Position numbers and translations under genes: made by a program. This document shows, in pieces, positions 26,131 through 34,554 of a stretch of DNA of 64,000 nt. Within the stretch, counting starts at the first letter, position 1. Every line of letters starts with the position of its first letter. The notes under the pieces were generated by a model. That model worked only from the letters and a program-made list of their open reading frames with translations. It was not told the origin of the DNA and ran no database searches. Source of the DNA: Acinetobacter geminorum (GTDB taxonomy: Bacteria; Pseudomonadota; Gammaproteobacteria; Pseudomonadales; Moraxellaceae); contig NZ_JABELE010000010.1 of the NCBI RefSeq assembly GCF_013009345.1, positions 104,768-168,767 of the forward strand. The letters run 5' to 3'.

Positions 26131-27339
26131 ATGCAACAACAAGTGATTATTGTAGGTGGGGGAATGGTTGGACTTAGCCTTTCACTCATGCTGGCGAAGG
26201 CTAATATTGCAGTAAAGCTGTTAGAAGCTGTGAAATACCCAAACTATGATGATCAAAATGTTGCCCCTTATCATTCCAGTTTTGATGCGCGTAATACGGC
26301 TTTATCGCGTCGTAGCGTCCAGATTTATCAGAAGCTGGGATTATGGGATGCATTACAGCAGCACGCGACTCCAATTTTACAAGTTCACATTACTGAACAA
26401 GGCAGTTTTGGTAAGGCACGATTAATTGCAGAACAAGAAAAAGTCGAAAGCTTTGGGCAGGTGATTGAAAATGCTTGGCTGGGTCGGGTTTTATTGACTC
26501 AAGTACGTCAGCAGCCTTTGATTGAGCTGATTGATGGCGTTCAAGTGACTGCTTTAACTCAAGATGCTGAGCAAGTACATATTGAGGCTAAGCGTGGTGA
26601 TGAGGTTTTAAAACTTGAATCAAAACTATTAATCGCCGCAGATGGACGTGACTCTTTCTGTCGTCAGGCAATTGGCGTCGGTGTTAATGTTCATGATTAT
26701 GATCAGGTTGCAATTGTCACTACCGTTCAGACTTCAAAATCCCATGAGCAAGTAGGTTTTGAGCGTTTTAGTGCATTAGGTCCTTTAGCGTTGTTGCCTT
26801 TACCGGGTGAATATCGCCGTTCGGTTGTATGGCCTGTTAAAAAAGGCACTGAAAGTGAGTGGTTAGGTGAAGAAAACGACCAACACTTTTTAGATGCTTT
26901 ACAACAAACTTACGGTGACCGAGCTGGTAAATTTGAAAAAACCGGCAAACGCTTTAGTTATCCGCTTTCACAAGTGCTCGCACATAAACAAGCTGTAGGT
27001 CGTGTTATTTTGATGGGTAATGCCGCACATACAATCCATCCTGTTGCAGGACAAGGTTTTAACCTATGCCTACGTGATGCGGATGTTTTAGTACGGTATT
27101 TAGTGAACCAGCTAACCGCTTCTGACGATATCGGTAACCCAGATAATTTACTGGCCTATGAACAAGCTCGTTTGTCAGATCAACAACGAGTGATTAAGTT
27201 CTGTGACACCGTGGTTCGTGGTTTTAGTAACCAAAATCCATTATTAAAATTAATTCGTAATACGGGATTAATTGCATTTGATGTCATTCCAGGTGTTAAA
27301 CCACTGGTAGCGAACTATGCAATGGGGCTAAAAGCATGA
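26131..27339 (+). CDS. ubiH: 2-octaprenyl-6-methoxyphenol hydroxylase UbiH
   Basis: UbiH is a flavin monooxygenase of ubiquinone biosynthesis (hydroxylation at ring C1). The 402 residues include the FAD dinucleotide motif VGGGMVGLSLSLMLA near the start, the AADGRDS motif of aromatic hydroxylases in the middle and the second FAD-binding motif GNAAHTIHPVAGQGFNLCLRD. The ATG has an AAGGAG site nearby. The end overlaps the next hydroxylase gene by four bases. Assignment to UbiH instead of UbiI/F rests on the pepP-ubiH synteny. Confidence 0.88.
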   Translation: MQQQVIIVGGGMVGLSLSLMLAKANIAVKLLEAVKYPNYDDQNVAPYHSSFDARNTALSRRSVQIYQKLGLWDALQQHATPILQVHITEQGSFGKARLIAEQEKVESFGQVIENAWLGRVLLTQVRQQPLIELIDGVQVTALTQDAEQVHIEAKRGDEVLKLESKLLIAADGRDSFCRQAIGVGVNVHDYDQVAIVTTVQTSKSHEQVGFERFSALGPLALLPLPGEYRRSVVWPVKKGTESEWLGEENDQHFLDALQQTYGDRAGKFEKTGKRFSYPLSQVLAHKQAVGRVILMGNAAHTIHPVAGQGFNLCLRDADVLVRYLVNQLTASDDIGNPDNLLAYEQARLSDQQRVIKFCDTVVRGFSNQNPLLKLIRNTGLIAFDVIPGVKPLVANYAMGLKA

Positions 27340-28568
27340 GTGAAGTGTTAGATGTTGTCATTGTTGGTGGTGGACTGGTTGGTGGTTTAACAGCTTTATT
27401 ACTTGCGCAAGGTGGTGTACAGCCTACTGTGCTTGATGCTGCTCCTATACTGGATGTTGAAAAAACACTAAGTGTGATGAACCCACGTGTTTTAGCACTG
27501 AGCCAAGCGACCATTCATTTACTTAAAACTGTCAATGTTTGGGATGATCTAGCACGTCAAATGCCATATACAGGCATGCAGGTATGGAATTTGAATGGCT
27601 ACGGTGAAATTAATTTTGGCCATGAGTCTGTACAAAGACCAATGCCAGAACAGTCTTTAGGTTCTATGGTTGAGCCAAGTGTATTGAATGTTGCCATTCA
27701 GCAAAAAATGCTTGAACAGTTAACAGACTATCGCACTCAAGTTCGCGTGACTCGCATTGAGCAGGGTGTTGGATGTTGGCATATTGAATTAGCAGATGGC
27801 ACGACACTTAAAACAAAACTGCTGATTGGTGCAGATGGTGCCAATTCATTTGTACGTGAACAAGCCTTTATTGACCTAGATGTCTTAGATTACAAGCAAG
27901 CAGCGATTAGTTGTGCCATTAAAACATCTAAACCCCACAATCATGTTGCTCGTCAAATTTTCTTACCTACAGGGCCTTTAGCCTATTTACCGATGGCTAG
28001 TCTTGAAGAAAGTGAAAATGGCTACTGGCAGTCAATTGTCTGGACACTACCTGATGATTATGCCGATGAATATTCTGCTTTAACCGATCATGAGTTTATG
28101 CAGCTTTTAACCCGAGAAAGCCAACATATGTTGGGTGAAGTATTAGATGTACGTTCAAGAGCCCAATTCCCGCTCAAAGCGCGCGCTGCAAAACAGTATG
28201 TGAAAGCTGGTTTAGCTTTAATTGGGGATGCAGCACATGTGATTCATCCACTTGCTGGACAAGGCGTAAATATTGGTTGTTTAGATGCAGCCGTACTCTG
28301 TGATGCATTACTACATGACTTAGGGCGTGGTGCATGGGCAAATGAACAGACACTATTACGTTATGAGCATCGTCGTAAAGGCGAAAATGACGCAATGATG
28401 CATAGCATGTCAGCAATTGGCTGGTTGGAAAGAAGTGAGCTATTTCCATTTATCTGGGCTCGGAATGTGGGACTCAAGCAAGTTGAACAAATTTCCTTCT
28501 TAAAAGAGCGTTTTATGCAACAAGCAAACGGTTTAGGGGCTTTACAAAACACCCAGTATAGTCGTTAA
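27336..28568 (+). CDS. UbiH/UbiF/UbiI-family ubiquinone hydroxylase
   Basis: The second flavin hydroxylase of the pair, 410 residues, with VGGGLVGGLTALLLA at the N-terminus, GADGANS in the middle and GDAAHVIHPLAGQGVNIGCLD near 300. Its place directly after ubiH matches ubiI (visC) of E. coli, which hydroxylates C5, but family members with different positional specificity cannot be told apart by eye, so no symbol is given. Translation is coupled to ubiH by the ATGA overlap. Confidence 0.85.
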   Translation: MSEVLDVVIVGGGLVGGLTALLLAQGGVQPTVLDAAPILDVEKTLSVMNPRVLALSQATIHLLKTVNVWDDLARQMPYTGMQVWNLNGYGEINFGHESVQRPMPEQSLGSMVEPSVLNVAIQQKMLEQLTDYRTQVRVTRIEQGVGCWHIELADGTTLKTKLLIGADGANSFVREQAFIDLDVLDYKQAAISCAIKTSKPHNHVARQIFLPTGPLAYLPMASLEESENGYWQSIVWTLPDDYADEYSALTDHEFMQLLTRESQHMLGEVLDVRSRAQFPLKARAAKQYVKAGLALIGDAAHVIHPLAGQGVNIGCLDAAVLCDALLHDLGRGAWANEQTLLRYEHRRKGENDAMMHSMSAIGWLERSELFPFIWARNVGLKQVEQISFLKERFMQQANGLGALQNTQYSR

Positions 28569-28686
28569 AATAATTACGAAGTTTATGCTCTACTGGTCTA
28601 AATAAATATCAGTAGATATTTTTTAAACAATCATTTATATATCATTACCAATTGGGTTGAAAAAGATACACATTTGACCAATTTGG

Positions 28687-28735
28687 CTCTTTGCTAAATG
28701 CAAAGAGATTGCTAAATTTCTGAGGTCTTAGGACC
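28687..28735 (+). promoter_or_regulatory. Structured leader before the SutA-like gene
   Basis: CTCTTTGC (28687-28694) pairs with GCAAAGAG (28700-28707) around a five-base loop, and GGTC (28724-28727) with GACC (28732-28735). There is no T run, so this looks like a leader RNA structure, not a terminator. It lies 40 to 90 bases before the start codon. Confidence 0.35.
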
Positions 28736-28775
28736 ATAGCGATGATGCAATAGAAATCATTCTGGGGAGTGAAAA

Positions 28776-29027
28776 ATGTCAGATATCAATGATTATGAAG
28801 ATGCAGAAGATTCTGCTGTAGATGAAGATGAAGCGAAGGCAGCTGAAAGCGGTGCAGCTGATGAAGAAGCAAGCAGTATTAATGATACCGATATTGCTGA
28901 GGCAGAAACACTGACTGTGACTGCTAAGCAAAAACAGCGCCAAGCGCTAGAAGATGAAGTTGCCGCATTTTTAGCTCGAGGGGGGAGAATTACCGAAGTT
29001 CCTCCAGATGAACATAGCGACCATTAA
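28776..29027 (+). CDS. sutA: SutA-like RNA polymerase-binding regulator
   Basis: An 83-residue protein with an acidic disordered first half (Asp/Glu/Ala/Ser-rich) and a C-terminal conserved patch, AKQKQRQALEDEVAAFLARG then GRITEVPPD. From memory this matches the C-terminal region of SutA of Pseudomonas aeruginosa (AKQKERDAL and FLSRGGKVQEI), which binds RNA polymerase and supports transcription of ribosomal and housekeeping genes during slow growth. The ribosome-binding site is strong (GGGGAG six bases before ATG). A structured leader precedes and a terminator follows, so it is monocistronic. Confidence 0.72.
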   Translation: MSDINDYEDAEDSAVDEDEAKAAESGAADEEASSINDTDIAEAETLTVTAKQKQRQALEDEVAAFLARGGRITEVPPDEHSDH

Positions 29028-29031
29028 TCCT

Positions 29032-29062
29032 AAAAAGCATCACATGAGTGATGCTTTTTTTA
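29032..29062. terminator. Bidirectional terminator, sutA-like gene and merR-type gene
   Basis: AAAAAGCATCAC (29032-29043) pairs with GTGATGCTTTTT (29048-29059) around ATGA. Convergent genes on both sides can use it. Confidence 0.88.
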
Positions 29063-29065
29063 TTT

Positions 29066-29467
29066 TTAAAGAGAGTTTTGAAGCTCTCTCAAGATCCCGC
29101 ACTCATCTACTGTTCGGTTGGTAGAGCAGTGCTGTTTTAAATCAATCAAAGATTCTTTTAAAAGTAATAATCGTTCGATTTTTTCTGATACTTCTTTTAA
29201 GTATTTATCGACTAAATTATCAATTTCTGTACAGGCCTGTTTAGGCTGAGTTTTCATTTCTTTTAATGTTTTAATATCACTTAGTGAAATATCTAATTCA
29301 CGGCAATGCTTAATAAATAAAAGGTCTGCAAGTGTTTGTTCGGTATAAACACGATAATTATTTTCTGAACGTTGGATGCGATCAAGTACACCTACTTTTT
29401 CGTAATAACGGATAGTATCAATTGGAATATCCGCTTTTTTTGATAATTGACCAATAGAAAGACTCAT
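29066..29467 (-). CDS. MerR-family metal-responsive regulator (CadR/PbrR-like)
   Basis: A 133-residue MerR regulator. The N-terminal winged helix begins SIGQLSKKADIPIDTIRYYEK, then a long dimerisation helix and a C-terminal metal loop. Cysteines C79, C114 and C123 fall at the positions of the CadR/PbrR cadmium/lead-sensing triad, the last in DECGIL. MerR proteins untwist promoters with long spacers; such a promoter is present directly upstream on the other strand (29473-29503), driving the efflux gene. Cd, Pb or Zn are the likely inducers, by family. Confidence 0.88.
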   Translation of the reverse strand: MSLSIGQLSKKADIPIDTIRYYEKVGVLDRIQRSENNYRVYTEQTLADLLFIKHCRELDISLSDIKTLKEMKTQPKQACTEIDNLVDKYLKEVSEKIERLLLLKESLIDLKQHCSTNRTVDECGILRELQNSL

Positions 29468-29472
29468 AAGAC

Positions 29473-29503
29473 TTGACTCTGGAGCTACTCAAGGGTTTTT
29501 AAT
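29473..29503 (+). promoter_or_regulatory. MerR-type promoter and operator of the efflux gene
   Basis: TTGACT (29473-29478) and TTTAAT (29498-29503) are separated by 19 bases, the stretched spacing typical of MerR-activated promoters. The spacer holds an imperfect dyad, ACTCTGGAGC-T-ACTCAAGGGT (29476-29496), very like known CadR/PbrR/ZntR operators. The efflux gene starts 30 bases downstream; the regulator starts on the other strand 6 bases from the -35 element. Confidence 0.75.
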
Positions 29504-29532
29504 CACTATAAAAGAGTTTTTGAGGAAATAAA

Positions 29533-30174
29533 ATGGCTGGATGTGGTTGTGCTTCAACATGTTCTCCTTCAAAGAAAGTGAGTCCACGTTTTAGAAAAGC
29601 GTTATGGATTGCACTTGTGATCAATGCCTTAATGTTTGTGGTGGAAATATTGGGAGGTTATAAGGCCCAATCTGTTTCACTTTGGGCAGATGCATTGGAC
29701 TTCGCCGGAGATGCAGCAAACTATGCACTATCTTTAGTCGTTCTTTCGATGAGTTTATATTGGCGTGCAACTGCGGCATTACTTAAAGGCATAACGATGG
29801 CGGCTTTCGGCATTTTTGTCATTGCGAAAGTGGTCTGGTCATATTTTTATGGTGTTTCACCCGAACCAATGGTGATGGGGGCAATTGGTGTAATGGCTCT
29901 AATTGCTAACGTTTCTGTCGCGCTTATGCTTTATGCATTTCGTGATGGGGATGCAAATATGCGTTCTGTTTGGTTGTGCAGTAGAAATGACTCAATTGCT
30001 AATATTGCTGTAATTTTAGCGGCGGTTGGGGTATTTGGAACAGGCAGTGTATTTCCTGATTTATTGGTTGCCTTTGTCATTGCTTACTTAGGAGTATCCT
30101 CTGGCTACGCTGTTATAAAACAGTCACAACAAGAAAGAAAACAGGCAAGAGTTATAGTTGCGAGTGAAGCATAA
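29533..30174 (+). CDS. CDF-family metal cation efflux protein, short form
   Basis: A 213-residue inner-membrane protein of the cation diffusion facilitator type. The N-terminus has a cysteine cluster, CGCASTC at residues 4-10, likely to bind metal. Helices follow, with the CDF metal-site pattern in ADALDFAGDAANYALS (helix II) and CSRNDSIANIAVI (helix V), where Asp residues replace some usual His. The soluble C-terminal domain of CzcD/YiiP-type transporters is missing: the protein ends soon after the last helix. The adjacent MerR gene and operator point to efflux of a soft or divalent metal such as cadmium. Confidence 0.82.
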   Translation: MAGCGCASTCSPSKKVSPRFRKALWIALVINALMFVVEILGGYKAQSVSLWADALDFAGDAANYALSLVVLSMSLYWRATAALLKGITMAAFGIFVIAKVVWSYFYGVSPEPMVMGAIGVMALIANVSVALMLYAFRDGDANMRSVWLCSRNDSIANIAVILAAVGVFGTGSVFPDLLVAFVIAYLGVSSGYAVIKQSQQERKQARVIVASEA

Positions 30175-30188
30175 TATTAAAGCATAAT

Positions 30189-30218
30189 AAAAAAGGATCT
30201 TTTATATGATCCTTTTTT
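30189..30218. terminator. Bidirectional terminator between the efflux gene and argO
   Basis: AAAAAAGGATC (30189-30199) pairs with GATCCTTTTTT (30208-30218); loop of eight bases. It serves two convergent genes. Confidence 0.88.
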
Positions 30219-30229
30219 ATTTTAAGCCG

Positions 30230-30832
30230 TTAAAACAAGAGGGTTATAGCGATACTCCACATAACGCAACCAATAAGGAAATCTAAAATTTTCCAAGCTT
30301 TGGGATTGGTAAATAGTGGCTTTAATAATCTTGCACCATAGCCCAGACTAAAAAAGAAAACCCAAGAGGCAAGAATGCTCCCCAAAGCAAAACTCACTTT
30401 GTCTTCAAGCTGAGTTGCAACTGAACCAATCAGAACAATAGTGTCTAAATAGACATGAGGATTAAGCCAAGTAAAGGCAAGACAGGTCACTAATGCTTGA
30501 GTTAATGTTTGTTTTTGACTGCTATCAAGGTCCATACTTTGGGTAGTCTTAAATGCAGCATAAAATGCTTTGGCACCATAAACTAATAAAAACGTTGCCC
30601 CTAAATATTTAGCTACGGTAATTAAGATAGGTGATGCCGTCATGATTTCGGCAAAGCCTAATACACCACAGGCAATTAAAATTGAGTCGGACAGGGTGCA
30701 GATTAAACACAACCAAAATACATATTGCTGTTTAAGTCCTTGTTTTAGGACAAAAGCATTTTGAGCTCCAATTGCTACGATAAGCCCACTGCCAATACCG
30801 AAACCTTTAAAAAATATACTAAGAGAGAACAT
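30230..30832 (-). CDS. argO: LysE/ArgO-family amino acid exporter
   Basis: ArgO exports basic amino acids, chiefly arginine (and canavanine), across the inner membrane. The 200-residue protein has about six hydrophobic helices and the family signature GLIVAIGAQNAFVLKQGL near the N-terminus and the WLNPHVYLDT motif near 125. The activator gene argP-like lies divergently 105 bases away, the expected genetic partner. A hairpin with a T run occurs in its leader at 30846-30876, possibly a regulatory element. Confidence 0.88.
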   Translation of the reverse strand: MFSLSIFFKGFGIGSGLIVAIGAQNAFVLKQGLKQQYVFWLCLICTLSDSILIACGVLGFAEIMTASPILITVAKYLGATFLLVYGAKAFYAAFKTTQSMDLDSSQKQTLTQALVTCLAFTWLNPHVYLDTIVLIGSVATQLEDKVSFALGSILASWVFFFSLGYGARLLKPLFTNPKAWKILDFLIGCVMWSIAITLLF

Positions 30833-30845
30833 AACAATAAGATGG

Positions 30846-30876
30846 AAAAATCAGATGTGGGAATTATCTGACTTTT
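30846..30876 (-). promoter_or_regulatory. Attenuator-like hairpin in the argO leader
   Basis: On the minus strand TCAGAT (30866-30871) pairs with ATCTGA (30851-30856), nine-base loop, followed by five T and preceded by A, so the arms extend. It ends about 14 bases before the argO start codon. It could also be an ArgP-bound dyad. Confidence 0.35.
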
Positions 30877-30937
30877 TATTGAGAAATAAGTAAAATTAAG
30901 AATATTTAGGTTTGGCTAAAAATAATTTAGGTTTGAT

Positions 30938-31828
30938 ATGTTAGATAGCAAACAATGTGAAGCCTTTCTTGCAGTTGCAGAATTGGGAAGTTTTGATGCA
31001 GCAGGAGAGTATTTATATATTACGCCCTCAGCAGTGTCCTTACGCGTACAAGCTTTAGAAAAGTATTTAGGACAAATACTAATTATACGTGGCCGCCCTT
31101 GTGTGCTCACTCAAACAGGGCAAACTTTATTGCAGCATTTACGTCATACGAGATTAATGGAGCAAAATTTATTACAAGGTTTGATGGGGAAATCATCTGA
31201 ATCTGAATTTTATAAAATTGCTCTAGCTTCAAATGCAGATTCATTAGCAACTTGGCTTTTACCAAATATTCAGCAAACGCTTTTTAAAGAAAAAATCGTG
31301 TTAGAACTAAAAATTGATGATCAATCTCACACGCACACTCTACTGGAGACAGGACAAGTCAATGCCTGTATTTCGGCAGAAGAGCAGGTCATGTCAGGTT
31401 GTTTAGCTCAACCACTAGGAAAAATGCGTTATAAAATGTTGGCTTCTGCTGATTTTGTAAATAAATGGTTTAGTGCTGGAGTGAATAGAGACACATTAAG
31501 AAAAACACCAGCAGTTATTTTTAATCATAAAGATTTAATGCATTCAGAGGTTTTATTAAAAGGATACGGTTTACCGATGCAAAGTTATCCTTATAGTTTT
31601 ATTCCAGCAACTGATGCTTTCGTCAAAGCAATTCAATTAGGTTTAGGCTATGGCATGGTGCCCGAGTTGCAGGTTCAGTCACTACTCGAAAATGGAACAC
31701 TTGTTGATATTATGCCTGACGCCCAACTTGATGTTCCTTTATATTGGCACCACTGGAAAAGGCAGTCGCAGCAACTTGATGTATTAACCGAGACGATTGT
31801 TCAGTCAGCAAAACATATCTTGAGATAA
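30938..31828 (+). CDS. argP: ArgP/LysG-type LysR regulator
   Basis: A 296-residue LysR-type transcription regulator of the ArgP (IciA) branch. The N-terminal HTH is MLDSKQCEAFLAVAELGSFDAAGEYLYITPSAVSLRVQALE, split here by its helix breaks, followed by the two-lobed co-inducer domain. ArgP activates argO with arginine and is held inactive by lysine. The divergent arrangement with argO supports this assignment. The N-terminal phrase LDSKQCEAFLAV is nearly the same as in E. coli ArgP (from memory). The gene stands alone on its strand. Confidence 0.85.
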   Translation: MLDSKQCEAFLAVAELGSFDAAGEYLYITPSAVSLRVQALEKYLGQILIIRGRPCVLTQTGQTLLQHLRHTRLMEQNLLQGLMGKSSESEFYKIALASNADSLATWLLPNIQQTLFKEKIVLELKIDDQSHTHTLLETGQVNACISAEEQVMSGCLAQPLGKMRYKMLASADFVNKWFSAGVNRDTLRKTPAVIFNHKDLMHSEVLLKGYGLPMQSYPYSFIPATDAFVKAIQLGLGYGMVPELQVQSLLENGTLVDIMPDAQLDVPLYWHHWKRQSQQLDVLTETIVQSAKHILR

Positions 31829-31830
31829 AT

Positions 31831-32217
31831 TTAAGTCCGTGAGCGGGCATAAAAATTTGAAACATGCTGAATATAAAACTCTATATCTTGTGCTGAGTAA
31901 CCTAAAAGTTGTCCAATTCTACGGTCAAGCTCTAAGCGATCTTCGAGTTGAGTCTCCTTTAGTGATTTTTCAATACATAACACAAGTTCATTTAAATCTG
32001 CTAAAGGTGCATTTTTATGGATCAGCATAATTGAAAATGGTAAAGGTAAAGAGGTTTCAATATCTTTACTCAGCATAGATAAAGTGCCTTGCTCGAGATG
32101 CTCTAAAAACTCGGTAGGTAATAGATCATAAAATAAAGCGATAGGTTTCTCGCCTGAAAGTAATAATTCTAGTTCAGACTCTTCATGCGGCCCAAGTTTT
32201 CCAAGCTGTACAGTCAT
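31831..32217 (-). CDS. Conserved-looking protein of unknown function
   Basis: A 128-residue soluble, acidic protein that I do not recognise. It begins MTVQLGKLGPHEESELELLL and has Leu-rich helical segments, no signal peptide and no membrane helix; cysteine content is one. ATG 32217 is favoured over an in-frame TTG at 32256 that would add 13 polar residues. It is downstream of rsmI on the same strand with a strong inverted repeat between them, so probably not co-transcribed. It converges with argP, three bases apart. Confidence 0.6.
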   Translation of the reverse strand: MTVQLGKLGPHEESELELLLSGEKPIALFYDLLPTEFLEHLEQGTLSMLSKDIETSLPLPFSIMLIHKNAPLADLNELVLCIEKSLKETQLEDRLELDRRIGQLLGYSAQDIEFYIQHVSNFYARSRT

Positions 32218-32263
32218 GTAAATACTCTTATTTTTATCTTTAATATTATTATGCAAAATTTAT

Positions 32264-32304
32264 GCACAGTGATGATGAAGACTATTTATTGTTCATCACT
32301 GTGC
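32264..32304 (-). terminator. Long inverted repeat after rsmI
   Basis: Perfect 12-base-pair repeat, GCACAGTGATGA (32264-32275) and TCATCACTGTGC (32293-32304), with a 17-base loop, just past the rsmI stop. The T run on the minus strand is weak (ATAAATTTTG), so it may be a terminator or an mRNA-stabilising stem. Confidence 0.5.
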
Positions 32305-32316
32305 TTAATCAAAAGA

Positions 32317-33153
32317 TTAAGATTGGGTTAACTCAAGCGCACGTTGATAAGCAACTTTTTTCTTAATACCTGTTAAATCGGCAGCCAGTTGAGATGCCGC
32401 TTTAACAGATAAATCTTGAAGTAAACGCTTTAAAAGCTCATCTAGTTTTTCTTGTTCCAGATCTGTCTTTTCTGGTGCACCGCCAACTACAAGAACAATT
32501 TCGCCTTTTTCTTGGTTGTGATCATTTTCAATAAAACTGACCAAATCTTTTAAAGTCATTTTTTTGATGGTTTCAAAGGTTTTGGTAATTTCACGTGCGA
32601 AACCTACAGGTCGGTCTTCACCAAATACCTCAGCCATATTTTTTACACACTCTAAAATACGGTGGGGCGCTTCATAGAAAATTAAGGTCTGAGTTTCATT
32701 TTTGAGTTTTTCTAATTGAGAAATACGTTGAGAGGCTTTTGATGGCAAAAATCCTTCAAAACTAAAACGATCGCTCGGTAGGCCTACTGCACTTAGAGCG
32801 GCAATCGCAGCACATGCGCCAGGCACAGGAACAACCCTGATACCATGTTCTTGAGCAGCTCGAACTAACTTAAAACCAGGGTCACTAATAAGCGGTGTAC
32901 CTGCATCACTAATTAAAGCAATGTCATCGCCTGCAAGTAATTTTTGAACCAACTGCTCAATTTTATTGCTTTCATTGTGGTCATGGCATGCAGTAAGTTG
33001 AGTCGATATATTATAGTGCTTAAATAATTGTGCTGATTGACGTGTATCTTCGGCAGCTACAATAGAAACTGATTTTAAAATATCAATTGCACGGAAAGTC
33101 ATATCATCTAAGTGCCCGATTGGGGTGGCTACAACGAATAACTGAGCACTCAT
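32317..33153 (-). CDS. rsmI: 16S rRNA (cytidine-1402 2'-O)-methyltransferase RsmI
   Basis: RsmI methylates the 2'-O of C1402 in the ribosomal P site. The 278-residue protein starts LFVVATPIGHLDDMTFRAI, followed by AAEDTRQS, LISDAGTPLISDPG, the proline motif VPGACAAIAALSAVGL and FYEAPHRI, all hallmarks of the TP-methylase family. The C-terminal segment is the basic helical domain. In E. coli rsmI is divergent from lpoA-yraN-diaA-dolP; here yraN and the dolP-like gene keep this position while lpoA and diaA are absent. Confidence 0.96.
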   Translation of the reverse strand: MSAQLFVVATPIGHLDDMTFRAIDILKSVSIVAAEDTRQSAQLFKHYNISTQLTACHDHNESNKIEQLVQKLLAGDDIALISDAGTPLISDPGFKLVRAAQEHGIRVVPVPGACAAIAALSAVGLPSDRFSFEGFLPSKASQRISQLEKLKNETQTLIFYEAPHRILECVKNMAEVFGEDRPVGFAREITKTFETIKKMTLKDLVSFIENDHNQEKGEIVLVVGGAPEKTDLEQEKLDELLKRLLQDLSVKAASQLAADLTGIKKKVAYQRALELTQS

Positions 33154-33362
33154 TTGGTTTTACTCCGTACAGATAAACAATTTTAATGGGGTAGTTTACC
33201 CGAAATTATGATTTGGGCGTGAACAATGTCTACCAACCTTTGCTTTTCCAAAATGATCTGATTTTCATTTGTTCAATTTAAATCGGAAAGTGGAGTTGGT
33301 TTTAACGAAATAATTTAAGCATCAAAATATGTGATGCTACTTTTAATTTGGGGAAGATAAGA

Positions 33363-33764
33363 ATGCTATTAGCGCAGCAGTTGGGTAAATGGGCAGAGCA
33401 AACGGCTTTAAACCTGTTGCAAAAGCAAAACTATGTATGGGTAACCAGTAATTATCATTCACGCCGTGGTGAAGTGGATTTGATTGTTAAAAGAGGACAA
33501 GAACTGGTTTTTGTCGAGGTAAAAGCGCGTACTATAGGAAATTATGGACAAGCTTGCGAAATGGTAACGAGAACAAAGCAGAAGAAAATTATTAAAACCG
33601 CGATGCGTTTTTTACAGCGCTACCCATCTTATCAGGATTTTTATTGTCGTTTTGATGTGATTTGTTTTGATTTTCCACAGAAAATTGCAAAAACAGTACA
33701 GCAAGACTTTTCAAATTTCCATTATGATCTGCAATGGATCGAAAATGCATTTACTTTGGATTAA
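33363..33764 (+). CDS. yraN: YraN-family (UPF0102) nuclease-fold protein
   Basis: A 133-residue protein of the YraN family, which has a Holliday-junction-resolvase-like PD-(D/E)XK fold of unknown cellular role. Visible are GKWAEQTALNLLQKQNY, the catalytic-type pattern SRRGEVDLIVKRGQELVFVEVKAR (split by helix; Glu-Asp then Glu-x-Lys) and RFDVICFDF. ATG 33363 is preferred; an in-frame TTG at 33348 lacks a suitable upstream site. It lies in the conserved rsmI-yraN-dolP neighbourhood. Confidence 0.9.
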   Translation: MLLAQQLGKWAEQTALNLLQKQNYVWVTSNYHSRRGEVDLIVKRGQELVFVEVKARTIGNYGQACEMVTRTKQKKIIKTAMRFLQRYPSYQDFYCRFDVICFDFPQKIAKTVQQDFSNFHYDLQWIENAFTLD

Positions 33765-33843
33765 GAGTTCATTACTCTTTTGAGCAAATTAAAACCGATG
33801 TTTTATGATCAAGCCAAGAAGAGATTGATAGGAGTCTGGTGGA

Positions 33844-34551
33844 GTGTTGAAACGTATTGCTGTAACAGCGCTTTGTGTCGCAAGTTTGTCAGGTTGCGCA
33901 AGTTTTATTTCTGGTGGAACAGGTACAGCTCCAGTCGGAACAGATAGTGGTGTACGTAGCTTAGGTCAGGTATTCATTGATTCTTCAATTAAACGTACAG
34001 CGAATATTAACCTCTATAAGCTTGATCAGCGTTTTAAACAATCTCGTATTAATATCGAAAGCTTCCATAGCACAGTATTGTTAACTGGTCAGGTGCCAGA
34101 CCCTTACTTGAAACAGCTAGCAGAAGACAATGTTAAAGCCATGAGTGATGTAAAAGCTGTACATAACTACATTACCGTGGGTAATAAGGTCAGCTATAAC
34201 ACGATCATGCAAGATGCTGGTGTAACTGCAAATACACGTGCTCTATTAATGAAAGCACCTGTAGTGTCTGATAGTAAAGTGCTGGTACATACGGAAGACG
34301 GCGTACTTTATGTAATGGGTCGATTGAACACTGCAGAAATTAATGATTTGAATGATGTGCTACAAAAAGTAGGTAACGTTACCAAAATTGTGACGCTCAT
34401 TGATAACGTTGATTTAGCACCTGCGCCAGCAGCAAATACTGCTAGTACAACGACTACACCGATTATTAATAACGTCATTGCTCAACCAACAGTTCAAACT
34501 CCTGTTGCAATTGATCCTGACCAAACAGATCCAGCTTCGAATGCACAGTAA
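33844..34551 (+). CDS. BON-domain outer-membrane lipoprotein (DolP/YraP-like)
   Basis: A 235-residue lipoprotein with lipobox LSGC near residue 15. Two BON domains follow, at about 48-115 (NIESFHSTVLLTGQVPDPYL) and 120-190 (DSKVLVHTEDGVLYVMGRLN). DolP in E. coli keeps the outer membrane intact and influences amidase activity. The last 45 residues are a Pro/Thr/Gln-rich tail that E. coli DolP lacks. GTG 33844 is taken as start, eight bases after AGGAGT; TTG 33847 is possible. The hydrolase gene starts three bases after the stop. Confidence 0.85.
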   Translation: MLKRIAVTALCVASLSGCASFISGGTGTAPVGTDSGVRSLGQVFIDSSIKRTANINLYKLDQRFKQSRINIESFHSTVLLTGQVPDPYLKQLAEDNVKAMSDVKAVHNYITVGNKVSYNTIMQDAGVTANTRALLMKAPVVSDSKVLVHTEDGVLYVMGRLNTAEINDLNDVLQKVGNVTKIVTLIDNVDLAPAPAANTASTTTTPIINNVIAQPTVQTPVAIDPDQTDPASNAQ

Positions 34552-34554
34552 TAT

